This document shows positions 49,310-60,386 of a stretch of 64,000 bases of DNA, in pieces (the stretch's first letter is position 1; each line of letters starts with the position of its first letter). The notes under the pieces are model-generated. The model was not told where the DNA came from. It did not search any database and saw only the letters and a list, made by a program, of their open reading frames with translations. A program made the translations under genes and the position numbers. The DNA comes from Nageia nagi (Eukaryota > Pinophyta), in the NCBI GenBank assembly GCA_050084985.1, contig JBITNC010000001.1:160332001-160396000 (forward strand), read 5' to 3'.

Positions 49310-51250
49310 ATAATATACAAGAATTACTTACCACAATTCTTAAAAGGGTGACTGGTCAACTATTGGATGAGATTGTAGACCAATTCCTGGTTGAGGTTGA
49401 GTAAGACATGAACAATGTTGATGAAGAGGAAGACATAGATTATGTTGAAAAAATGACACAAGATGATATTTTAGTAGTGAGCACTAAACAAGAATCAAAT
49501 CTAAGTTGATGAGATCTAGAAATAAATGCATCAAAATAAAAATCATCAAAAAAATAAAAACCTTCTAAGAAGAAGACACTGACAAAGAGGAAGATCCCTT
49601 AATAAGAGAATACAACTAGAAAAAGAATCCCATAACAAAAAAAAAATATACCAACAAGAAAAAATGGAGATGATTGGACATTCAAAAGGAGCTTTCAACC
49701 AAAATGGGCTGGAAAATATTCATGGGTCGAAAAATATTCATGGGTCAAACCTACATTCCTTGATAACATCGAAGAGAAACCTATTGTATGTAGATGCCTT
49801 TCTTGTAGTTGGAAATAAGGATGGGATCATACACTTAAACTCAAGAGAGATAATATCAAAAAACATGTAGGTAAAACATATAAAACAATAGTTCAAGAAA
49901 ATAGAGATAAAGTTGGTCATATAATTTGGAAGATGAACACTTTTAATCACAAATACTATAAGGAATATGAAAATTTTATTGGTCAATAAAAGATGCTTTA
50001 GGAGAAGGGAGGTACAATTGAAAAACAACTTGACAAGCTTATGAGCACTTCTATGAATTCCAAAATTCTTTAGTTCTCTACTCTATTCAACATTTTAAAA
50101 CTTGGTAAGCCTATTTTTGATTTTGTTGATTGAAAAGTAGTCTTTAAATTTAATCATGTACCAAACTTTCCCAACAATCATTGGTTAGAAACTAGTTATT
50201 GGGAAATGGCAAGATCCCTTGTAGTGGTAGAGTTAGAAGATTTAAGAGAAACAGTTAAAGGATCACACTTTATTTGTCTTTTTATATATGAGGTTACAGG
50301 TAATGAAAATATAAATTGACTTTGTATGCACCTTTACAATATAAAAATATTTTGTATAAATATCATTTTCTTGTAGTTCAAAAAATAGAGAGTTCTAATA
50401 CTAAAAATCTTTTCAATGTTGTATATAGAAGTCTAAAAGAAATAGTTGGAATGGATCACCTTGAAATTGGAAGAAAGTTGATTTTTCTAGAATCTGATGG
50501 AGTGTTCTTTATGAAGGGTGTAAATTCTAGGTTATGTGTTTGTCACCAATGTATTGAATGATATCTAATAGGTATCCATTGCATAGATCATAAAATGAAT
50601 CTTGCATATCAAATCATTAGCGATCATTCTTATGTTGAAAAAGTTGAAGAACTTATAGATATAATTTATAATTATTTTTGTTCTAGTTCAAAAAGATGTT
50701 TACAATTTCAATAGTTTGTATAAGGTTTAATAGAAGGTAGAAAGTTACTCAAAAATGATGATATAAGAGGGATTTATGAACTTACACTTAGAGTTTATAA
50801 AGAGTATCCATTATTAGCAAGTTTTATGTGGTTACATCGATTCAATATTGACAAGGCACAAGATTGTCTTATCCATTTGATACATTTTGAGACATTGATC
50901 ACATTGTGTATTATCCTCCCATTATTCACTAAAATGAACATGTTGGTAAAATAAGCTTAATAAATATTGAAATATTTATTTCTTACTTCACATCATTATG
51001 AAGATGGGTACATGCTAACATAGAATTATTATACTTATCTAGAGAAGATTTTGTTGATAAAATATGATACATATTATGCTCACTACTCATGATTAATGGT
51101 AATATTAATGCTATTAATATTTTTTTAAAAAAATATGATAACATCATTTTGTTAAATGTTAGTTTATTTTGTATTGATTATAGATAATGGAAAAATTTTA
51201 AAAGAGAAAAAAAAACAAAGGAACCATATGAGAAATAGTGGCTCATATAT
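49310..51250 (+). pseudogene. BED-finger / hAT-like transposase relic
   Basis: An acidic leader (NVDEEEDIDYVEKMTQDD, 49410-49465) and a basic stretch (KPSKKKTLTKRK near 49560) precede a BED-like finger. The finger reads WAGKYSWVEKYSWVKPTF then CRCLSCSWK and a KKHVGKTYKTI helix with His (49705-49885). After a frameshift come HWLETSYWEMARSLVVVELE near 50185 and the RNase H-like core. The core has GRKLIFLESDGVFFMKGVNS near 50470, VCHQC, then GIHCIDHKMNLAYQIISDHS near 50575 and LYSYFC-like YNYFCSSSKRC near 50670. Family pattern is F.SADGA..F.GV..G, GVHC.AHR.NLA. It resembles the KIAA1586/C17orf113-like branch of hAT-derived proteins. The C-terminal dimerisation region is not clear. Stops show it is inactive. 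Confidence 0.75.
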
Positions 51251-53983
51251 AATTCTGCATTTTGAAGTAAATTTTCTTACACACCATGAATAGTTAAATC
51301 AAATGTCTCTAGCAAGGACTATAGGCTCTTGATATAGAAATGTTAGGTCTCATATATGCTACTGATAAGGATGTATACTCTTCAGGATCATTTATATTTG
51401 AGATAATTCATATAATTTCATTTGTATTTTGTGACTCAAGATTGCTATATCAAACAACCCAATGGATCATAACTATTTCTAAGATAATGTTATATATCTT
51501 GATTACCTTTATTTTTAATCTAGAATGTATAATGTATCCAACTTGCATTTATGGTTACCTCATTTTCTATTCTATAATATTATAATGAATATTTTGAGAT
51601 GGTAGGAGATGCACTTGCCTAGAATTTTAAAAAATATATATCTGTTAATTAATTCTTTTTTTATGTTTTCCCTTGATAAGTGCCTTGCAATTTAATTTTT
51701 TCATATTTAATAGATTTCCAATTTTTTTATTATAGTAAAAAAATTAAAATTATTTTTTTTATTACAGTAAAAATCAAAATTATTTTTTTATTACCTTAAC
51801 TTAATAGACCGTCAGAGTTAAACAAAATTATTTCTCAAATATCAAAAATTAAGTAAATGAGTACAAAATATATACAATACAAATGAAATCAAATAATTGA
51901 TGTTTAAGTAAAAACTATATTAAATTTAACATAAAAGAATAAATTTAATAAGATGTGCCTAATCATTATTTCTTCCAACCTAACATAAATTTCTCAAATC
52001 TTCCCTATAAAAATATTCACAATAGGCATTCTATCTTTCAACAAATTTCTATGTTCTTCTTCTCCTTATATTTAAATTAGTAATGCATCAATGTTCCCCA
52101 AATTGGCATAACCAATACTTGAAAATGTTTTTCTCTTTCATTGATTTTGAGGAGATGGTACATGGATGGAAAAGGTGAAGGTAAGGTCATTAAAATTGAT
52201 TTGAAAACTATCAATCTATTATATTTTTCAACATCCTATAACATATAAAATATCCATAGAAGGAAAATAGTAATAATTCATAAAGTTGTATAATAATGTA
52301 GAGTTAAGGATTAAAATGCTAACCTTAGTCCTCACAAATAGAGATGATTATTTTTGAGGAAGAATAGGGTCCTTGATTTTAAAATAATAATAAGCATAAT
52401 AAAACTATTTCCCGCTCAATGGTTTGTATTTTTACCTTTTTCTTGCATCCACCATTCTATTGAGAGATAATATACGATGGATATTAACTTGAATAAGGAT
52501 TTGCAACAACTAATATTATAAAATATCTTCCATTGTATGCATTTAAGCTATCTATATAATTTATGATGTTTTATTATTTAATTTTTCACTTTTAAATGTC
52601 AAAACTATAGTTTAGAATTTTTGAAGGATGTAATACATGAAATTTTACAATTCAATTTTTTTTATAAAATAACTCTTAAAAATGTCTAATATGGGTTGGT
52701 ACAAGAAGTTGGGTTCACTTTAAGGTCAAAAAGTAGAAGTGTTTTCCTTCATTTTCAAGTTTGGGTATGATTGATTTCAAAATTTTAAGCACTTAGACAT
52801 GGAATCATGAAAAAAGTCACTTGGATGAAAATGTAGTACTTAGAGTCTAGTTTTCAAATATATAATTTATTTGAATACCTAGATAATAGAATTTAAAATT
52901 TTATAGGATGAACAAGAACCACTTTTCAAAAAAACCATTCTTGGAACATATCATGCATGTGTCCATCTCGCATAATTTGACTAAAAATCAAGGAATTTTT
53001 TAAAATCCTATTAGGAAAAAATATACCTAAGACATTGGAGCTTGTCCAAGATATTTTTTCATAATAATTTATTTTTATTAATTTTATGTAGGGCATATTT
53101 GTGGTTTGGAAAAGTGCTTGTGTTTGTCCCACACAATTTTATCTAAATTTTATCTTTTTCATTTCTTTTAATTCTTATAGAGAATTCTATGAAGCTTATC
53201 CCTATATAATTTTTTTTTAACTTCCCAAAAAAACCTTATTAAGAAAATACAATACCCACATATTTCAAGTATATGGATTAGTTTCACCAAAAATCAATAG
53301 AAAAATATAAAAGTTACTCTAATTTTGAAAAACAAATTGCATATTTAAATTTATCACTCTTTCATATAAAATGGGTTTTAGTTTTATGATAAAATTCAAT
53401 TGAAATCATCATGAAATATATGCTTGAAGTTATGATTTTGTAGTGAAATCAACCATGGACATTTACTTGTAGGTCCAAACAAAGGATTGGCTCACCTAGC
53501 CTTTTTCGAACCTAAATTTGAGGTTGGTGGGTAGGATTTGACGAGGATGGGTGGGAAGTGAATTTTGAGTATATCAGGATCTCAATATATTAAGATTCAA
53601 TATATATTGATATCCCAATATGTTTTAGTTTTTACTCATATTGTGATCCGAATATTTTTTTATATGTTAGGAAAAAAATCAACTTCTTGGACATAGATAT
53701 TCTTTGCATCATTTGTATAGTACAGTTCAATATGATAGATAGTGATATTTTTTGCAAGAATTGGCTTGATTTTATCATAAATATGCACTATATTTAATCA
53801 TTATACTGATTTTGAGACCCAAGAAATTTATTTTGGTTAATTTGAAGATGAATTGAGTTTTTTACGAAGAGAATTAAGGTATTAAATCTTGAAGCAATCA
53901 TTGTAATTAAAATTATATTATGAAGATATACAACATTGAATTTGTAAACTTTTCAAGATAACCAATATCATAGGTGATAAAAA
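51251..53983. other. AT-rich spacer, no gene recognised
   Basis: No coding similarity on either strand. The mixed-composition patch at about 53470-53570 has no readable frame. The frame at 51340-51585 (+) is hydrophobic and of low complexity. Confidence 0.35.
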
Positions 53984-54280
53984 ATGCCAAATAAAGAGAG
54001 GAAGGAAGGTTATTTCATCTGAATAAATTCTTACAAAAAGAGAGAAAGATGCAAAAGGAAAAGAGACAAAAGAGCAAAAAATAAAGAATCGAATTGTAAT
54101 GAAGCATTTGAAAGTTCCATCCCAATTGAAGAGGAGGAAATTAAAGAGAACATTAGTGTAGATATGATTGTATATGATGCATGTGTTGAAAAAAAGAATG
54201 CACCATTGAATGAAGCTTAAAATTCAATGAATATGGAAATGAATGGAAGTATGCCTTTAAATCTTCATCTCCTTTTCTAA
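53984..54280 (+). pseudogene. Basic/acidic N-terminal exon relic (unknown protein)
   Basis: In one frame from ATG 53984: MPNKERKEGY, a stop, then a strongly basic run KKRERCKRKRDKRAKNKES. An acidic run follows (FESSIPIEEEEIKENISVDM), then APLNEA, a stop, and MNMEMNGSMPLNL. The switch from basic to acidic composition looks like the disordered N terminus of a nuclear or transposase-like protein. It lies on the same strand, 2.2 kb upstream of the unknown gene at 56468, and could be its first exon; that link is inference. Confidence 0.4.
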
Positions 54281-54589
54281 TTTTAGGTGCTTTTCAAAAT
54301 TCTCATGGAGCTTCAAATGATTAAGAATTTATTTAATTAATAAAATCCTCTTCACATGATCATAGATTATTGATTAGGCTTATTGCCACTTTCAAAAGTT
54401 CCTTCTATAGAACATTTGAAATGATATCTCAATCTCATGTTTGTACTCCTACTATTAGAGTTGTTCTTAGAATTTTTCTTGTTCAACTATTAAATCTTAT
54501 AAGTAATCAAGTTATTTCACACTCATATTAATTATCTTAAGAACCTTAGTTATGAGAATTACTAATAATGGCTCATATCTAGGACCTAT

Positions 54590-54910
54590 AAGAGTAAATC
54601 AAAAATCATTTACAAACATATAGTTGAATGATTTCTTCTCACAAATACATAGGATATTAATATGACCACTTGGCCAATGAGTTTGTAAACTTTATCAAAA
54701 ATCATTTGTAGGACCTTTCAAAGTTTATCTAGAAGTGAATAGATATATAGATAAGTCTTTTAATATCCTTTTTAAACTCAATTGAATTTTAGGACCTATG
54801 ATTAAAGTTTATCCAAAATAATTTACAAACATATATACTTGAATGATTATTTTTCACAAATAAATAGGATATTAATATGACCACTTGATCAAAGTGGTTA
54901 AACATTTTGC
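54590..54910. repeat. 208 bp tandem duplication
   Basis: The string acaaacatatagttgaatga (54612) recurs as acaaacatatatacttgaat (54820). Both copies continue into aggatattaatatgaccact. It lies immediately before the telomere-like array. Confidence 0.75.
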
Positions 54911-54939
54911 AAAAAGGGTTGGACATTTGACCAATGTGG

Positions 54940-56240
54940 TTACTTGGTTTTAGGGTTTAGTATTTATAGTTTAAAGTTTAAAGGTTTAAAGATTTTAAGG
55001 GTCACTTGGGTTTAAGAATTTAATGATTAAAGGTTTAAGATTTTAAGGGTTTAGAATAAAGGGTTTAAGAGTTGAAGGGTTTAGGGGTAGGGTTTTAGGG
55101 TTTAAATTTTAGTGTTTAGGTTTATATGGTTATAAGGGTTAAACATTTGACCAATGGGGTCAAACATGATGTTAAAGGGGTTAAAGAGTTTAAAAATTAC
55201 TTAGATTTAGGAACTCAAGGGTTAAGGGTTTAATAGTTTTATTATTTAGGGCAAGGAAGGCTTTAGGGTTTAGGTTTTAGGGTTTAAAATTTAGGGTTTT
55301 ATGACTTAGGTTTTTATGCTTAGGTTTATTTAAGGCTTAAGGGTTTAAGGTTTACATTTGTTTAAGGGTTTAGGTTTGTTTAATGATTAAGGGTTTAGGG
55401 TTCAGAGTTTAATGGTTAAAGGTTTAAAGATTTTAAGGATTACTTAGGTTTAAGAGTTTAATGATAAAAGATTTAAGATTTTAAGGGTTTAGGGTAAAAG
55501 ATTTAAGAGTTCAATGGTTTAGGGTTTAAGAGTTAAATGGTTTAGGGGTAGGATTATAGGTTTTATATTTAAAGAGTTCACACTTTAGTATTTTAAGGGT
55601 TATTTAAGGCTTACAAGTTTAGGGTTTATGTATTAGGGTTTACAATTTACATTTATTTAAGGGTTTAGGTTTTTTTAAGGTTTAAATATTTTTGGTTTAG
55701 GGTTTAGAGTTTAACAATTAAATATTTTAAGGGTTACTTAGGTTTAAGAGTTTAATGATTAAAGGTTTAATATTTTAAGGATTTAGGGTAAATAGTTTAA
55801 AGTTTAAGAGTTGAAGGGTTTAGGGGTAGAGTTTTAGGGTTTAGGGTTATAAGGTTTACATATTAGTGTTTAGGTTTATAGGGTTATAGGGGTTAAACAT
55901 TCAACCAATAGGGTCAAACATGATGTTAAAGGGGTTAAAAAGTTTAAGGGTTACTTCTAGGTTTAGGAACTTAAAGATTAAGGGTTTAAGAGTTTAGGAA
56001 TTTAAGGAAAATAAGGGTTCGGGTTTTATATTTTAGTGCTTAGGTTTGTTTAAGGCTTAACATTTTAGGGTTTACATTTATTTAAGGGTTTAACTTTGTT
56101 TAAGGCTTAAAGGTTTAGGATTTAGAGTTTAACAGCTAAAGGTTTAAATATTTTTAGGGTTACTTAGGTTTAAGAGTTTAATGGTTAAAGATTTAAAAAT
56201 TTTACAAGTTAGTTGGGTTTAGAGTTCAAAGTTTGTTTAT
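54940..56240 (+). repeat. Degenerate interstitial telomere-like array (TTTAGGG)
   Basis: About 1.3 kb of imperfect TTTAGGG, the plant telomere unit, mixed with TTTAAGG variants; for example aagggtttaggggtagggtt at 55073. There is a higher-order pattern: caaacatgatgttaaagggg occurs at 55161 and again at 55915 (754 bases apart). The string cttaggtttaagagtttaat recurs near 55445, 55738 and 56164. All units are on the same strand. Confidence 0.9.
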
Positions 56241-56467
56241 CCTATAAAGGTTTGAAAAATGGGGTTAAAAATAATTTGGACAATAGGATTAAACATGTAA
56301 TGTAATTGTTTGTGCAAAGTTTACAATTTTCCTTAAGTTTGCATAATACCACTATATATTGGTTACTTAATTTCTTTAATTTAAACTAACTATTATCTTA
56401 ATGCTTGATTAAGTCCTTAATAAGTAACTAATTAATTATTGTATGTTTCCCTTTTTTCCCTCTATAG

Positions 56468-58690
56468 TAAACTTTGGTGAGTCAACCCTTAGCCTTGGAG
56501 TACCAACTATGGACATGAATCTAGGTATGTCTTCTAATCTACATGTTAATGATATTCAGAATGCGAATATTGACAATACTGATGATATAAATATTTTTTT
56601 ACATATCAAACATAATATCTTAGATAATGTTCCTGGTATGATATCTATGAGACAAATGAGAACATATGTAAATAGAATATATGATAAAGTTTTCCTTAAT
56701 AAGGAGATAGAATTTCAATATCAACTCATGTTACAATTAATGAGAATGTCAAAAATGGGAAAAAAAATGAAAACTTTAGGTGTTTGTGTGAAAAAGAGGA
56801 ACCCTTGAAATAAGTTATATCCATTGTTGCTAGTGTTATGAACTTTATTGGGAAGAAGAGTTGATCTAAAGATAGGAATGCATCGCAATGAGCCATAAAA
56901 ATTACTTTACTAAATAGATTAATTGTAAAGAAAAAATGATTGGTAACCTTAGTGGATATCTAAATATACACCCTAAAAATTTACAAAGAGCTATGAAGAG
57001 AAGAAAATATATTAAAATTGATCCAATCAATCAATGTTGGAGTTTTAGTAGTAAACTTGATCATACAAGGGTATCACCTAATATTAAAGATATTTTAAAA
57101 GAAATGAAATCTTTAGGGTCAAAATATCATCAAACTAAGCATGCAAAACACTTTCTAGATATGACTCAAACTCAATTGTACAATGACTTTGTAAATGATA
57201 AAGTGTTAAGTGCATTTAATATTAGCCTAAGTCAAAGATATTTTGATAAATGTAAACATTGGTATATTAGAATTTCATTAATTTAGAAACACATTTTCAA
57301 AAGGAACTATATTATCAATTGTATACTTTGTAGAAAACTATACTCTTACACCATAAGAAGAAATATAGTCTTAGTATTATAATTCTCAATAATTTTCCAT
57401 TTTTGTGCATATTGTATGTAAACATGCAAATGCTAATATAAAAGATAATAGAAACATTTTAAGGGAGTACAATTTTTTATGTGAGTGGTAACTAATTACA
57501 ATCACTAGAGTTTATCAAATTTTGTTTTAAGATATTTTATAATAAGTTGAAAGAAATAAATATTCAAATGGAACAACATTTGATATGGTGAGATAATTGT
57601 ATGGGATATTTTAAGAATGCATGAATATTTTATTAGTTAAGTAGGATACATAAAGAATACACTATCCAATATATATGGTCTTTTTTTTAAGTTGGACATG
57701 GTAAACATGAGCATAATGGACCTAGTGCATGTGTGAAATGAGCTCTTACTAGAGAACAACTTTATTTGAAGATTCAATAAAATTTCAATATGCATGTTCA
57801 ATTGTGGATTGGTGTCATACAAATATATATACTCAACCAAAATATAATTCTACAATTCAATGATTCTTTTGGTTATTTGAAGAAAATAATATTATGATTC
57901 ATCATGATTATGAGATAATTAATGGATCAATGAAATGGCATTCATTTAGGAGTTCAAATGCAAGCATATGGACTATTTGGAAAAGGGATATTGCATATTT
58001 TTGTGATTCTTGTATTGTAGGTGAATCAAAACATATATAAATACAAAATGGTTTGAGAAATAAAAACAAATATCTTTAAAACCTACAAAAACACATGATC
58101 AACAAGAAATAATCATTGAAGATGAGGATTAATTATTTGCATCAAAGGACTATGATTGAGTTTTTGAACTTGTACAAGAAAGTAATTTAATACTATTTGA
58201 ACTTCTTTTTTTTTCATTTTATATATATGGATGCTCATTTTTTTATATATATGAACTAGTTTTATATGTTGCACTTTATTGATATAAATTTTATTTGTAG
58301 GCAATGTGTATGTTGTTATGGCACCTAAGGGGAATGAAGAGGAAACATAATATTGGTTGGCTCAATGTGTTGAGAGAAAATATAATTTAACTTATCCTCA
58401 TTGTTATGATAATGGATTTGAGTACCCAATAGGTTATGTGGTGGTTGGTAGTACATGGCTATCGAAAATAGTATCAAGAAGGAATGGTTTGGTAGCATAT
58501 GAAGATTATGAAGAAAATAAGAAAAATTTTCACTATTCACATTTGATACTGATAATAAATATTAAACTATCCAGATATAAGGGACATATGTTAATAAAGT
58601 GTTATGAAAATTTTTAATGCAAGAACATGAGGCAATTATGAATGCATTACATAAAAGGGAGGATGCAGATGGTATCAATGACTAAAAAAT
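56468..58690 (+). pseudogene. Unrecognised transposon-like gene (DNC...GHGK family)
   Basis: A splice-like acceptor (ccctctatag) at 56458-56467 opens VNFGESTLSLGVPTMDMNLG. After a frame change the reading passes VISIVASVMNFIGKKS and MIGNLSGYLNIHPKNLQ, then RVSPNIKDILKE, HAKHFLDMTQTQLYNDFV and LSQRYFDKCKHWYIR. Next come VENYTLTP, IWxDNCMGYFKNA near 57585, the block VGHGKHEHNGPSACVK with ALTREQLY (57690-57765), WHSFRSSNASIWTIW near 57940 and a C.C..C cluster (CFCDSC) near 58000. The last part reads YWLAQCVERKYNLTYPHCYD, FEYPIGYVVVGSTWL and HYSHL (58350-58545). Conserved Asp/His/Gly-Lys and Cys blocks suggest a nuclease or transposase-like fold. I cannot name the family. Internal stops sit at likely Gln/Arg codons. 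Confidence 0.6.
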
Positions 58691-58694
58691 ATAG

Positions 58695-58853
58695 GTAAGT
58701 TTATCTCGCCTTCTCCCCCTCCCCTTCATCTCCACATCTCCTTCCACTTCACCTCTTCACCCCTTCATCTCCACTTCCCCTTCCCTTTCACCTCTTCATC
58801 TCCATTTTCCCTTTCCCTTCACTCCTTCACCCCTTCATCTCCACTTCCCCTTA
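58695..58853. repeat. Pyrimidine tract with CCCTTCATCTCCACTT repeats
   Basis: Almost purely C/T on the plus strand. cccttcatctccacttcccc occurs twice (58759 and 58832), with looser copies between. Such mirror-like polypyrimidine tracts can adopt triplex DNA; that is a general property and was not measured here. Confidence 0.85.
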
Positions 58854-58926
58854 GCTATCTTAGGTTAATTAGTAGAGCATGTGACTTTCAACCATGTGGT
58901 TGTGGGTTTAATTCCCATAGATGAAA
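58854..58926 (+). pseudogene. tRNA-like sequence (decayed tRNA or SINE head)
   Basis: The 73 bases follow the tRNA plan. A decayed acceptor stem (gctatct / agatgaa, 5 of 7 pairs, one G-T) is followed by a D-arm ending agtagagc. The anticodon loop is ctttcaa (anticodon ttc at face value). The T-arm is gtgggtttaattcccat, with B box ggtttaattcc against the canonical ggttcganncc. The C-to-T changes in the B box and the broken stems argue against a working tRNA. It follows the pyrimidine tract directly. Confidence 0.6.
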
Positions 58927-58929
58927 AAC

Positions 58930-59570
58930 CTTTCCTCATTATATTCGAGTAAACCTTTTTGTACATTTTTTGTAAGCCTTTTTGTGAATTAAAGATTTCT
59001 TGACTTTGTAAACCTTTTTTTTATGTACTTATTGATCAAGTAAGGAAAAATTTGTATTTACTTATTGGTTTCTAGCATGTATCAAGGTTTTTGAAGATAT
59101 AAATATATCAATTATGCACTTAAGTAATTATTTTTAATAGAATTAATATCAATAGTAAAATCATCAAAGCTTATTTTAGTTATATTACAACAATTGTAAA
59201 CTTATACTCAAGAAACATGAGTATGTACTCAAAATATACTATGTTAAAAATTATTTTAGTTATCTTATTTTATTTGAGCATGAGTAGTTATCTTATTTTA
59301 GTTATCTTACAACCATTAAGTCCTCTTTAAACATGAAAGTATAAACAAAAAGAGTGGAATAGATCTAAAAAATCAAAGGATGTACTCAAGAGATGAAAGA
59401 CATGATACGAAGTTGATAGGACTATTTATGTTTCTTCTAAAATGGCTTCCTATGATTGGATACTTCCCCCTCTCTTCATCACTCCATAGTGTAATAGTCT
59501 AGGGGCTTAGCTACTTGAAATTCTCTTTTACCATTATTTATAGTCATTTAAAATAACTTCTTATATGTAT
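58930..59570. other. AT-rich spacer
   Basis: No gene recognised; short repeats of ttattttagttatctta near 59160-59310. Confidence 0.35.
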
Positions 59571-59990
59571 AAAAATTGTAAACTTGTTGTTTAGTAATAT
59601 ATATTACAACTTGAAGGTATTTCCATTTGTATACTTGTTATTTAGTAATATATCTTTCAAATTTTGTTAACTTGTGAATTTGTAAACTTATAAACCTGTA
59701 ATTTTGTAAACTTGTAAACTTGTAATTGTAAACTTGTTATGTAATTATAGATCTATATGTAAACTTGGTGTTTAGTTATAAGTACTACAACTTGTAAAAT
59801 TGTAAATTTTTAAACTTGTTATGTAATTACAATTTGAAAACTTTGTAAACTTATAAACTTTATATTAAGCTTTGTAAACTTTATAAACATTGTAAAATTT
59901 ATAAATTTTGTAAGCTTTATGAACTTTGTAAACATATTGTTTAGTAAACTTGTTGTTGTTTAGTACACTTATAAATATGTTGTTTAGTTA
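59571..59990. repeat. Degenerate GTAAACTTGT tandem array
   Basis: Loose tandem units such as ttgtaaacttgtaaacttgt (59705) with variants gtaaactttataaac and ttgtttagtaa. It may derive by slippage from a 10-12 base unit. Confidence 0.75.
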
Positions 59991-60089
59991 TTAGGGGAGA
60001 TGAAAATACATAAAAACATTATATTTATTGTGTGAAAAGTATATAAGAACATTGTAATCATTATGTGAAAAAGTACATAAAAACATCAT

Positions 60090-60250
60090 AATAACATGTT
60101 CCAAAGTCTATGTAGTCCATGTAATAAGAACATATAATCCATAATAGCAATGTCCAAAGTCCACAATAACAATGTCCAAAGTCCATAATATAATAATATC
60201 CAAAGTCCACAATAATAACATAACAACATCATGAAAATAATTTCCTAAAG
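60090..60250. repeat. Degenerate CCAAAGTCCA.AATA tandem repeat
   Basis: Five to six units built on caatgtccaaagtccacaat (about 60164), spaced roughly 20-30 bases. They create a false Trp/Thr-rich frame on the minus strand. Confidence 0.8.
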
Positions 60251-60386
60251 TCCATAATAAAGTACACAATAATTTTGAATATCCATATACATATATCATG
60301 ATCTACAACTAACATACAAAAACAACAACTACATAATCAATCATGAAAATATCTATCTAGGACTAGATGTGTCTCCATCATCAATC

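Noticed and set aside
58854-58926. Functional tRNA gene
   Set aside because: Acceptor, D-arm and anticodon stems have mismatches and the B box has lost its invariant CG, so it is listed only as tRNA-like.
60108-60299. 63-codon minus-strand frame
   Set aside because: Created by the CCAAAGTCCA tandem repeat.
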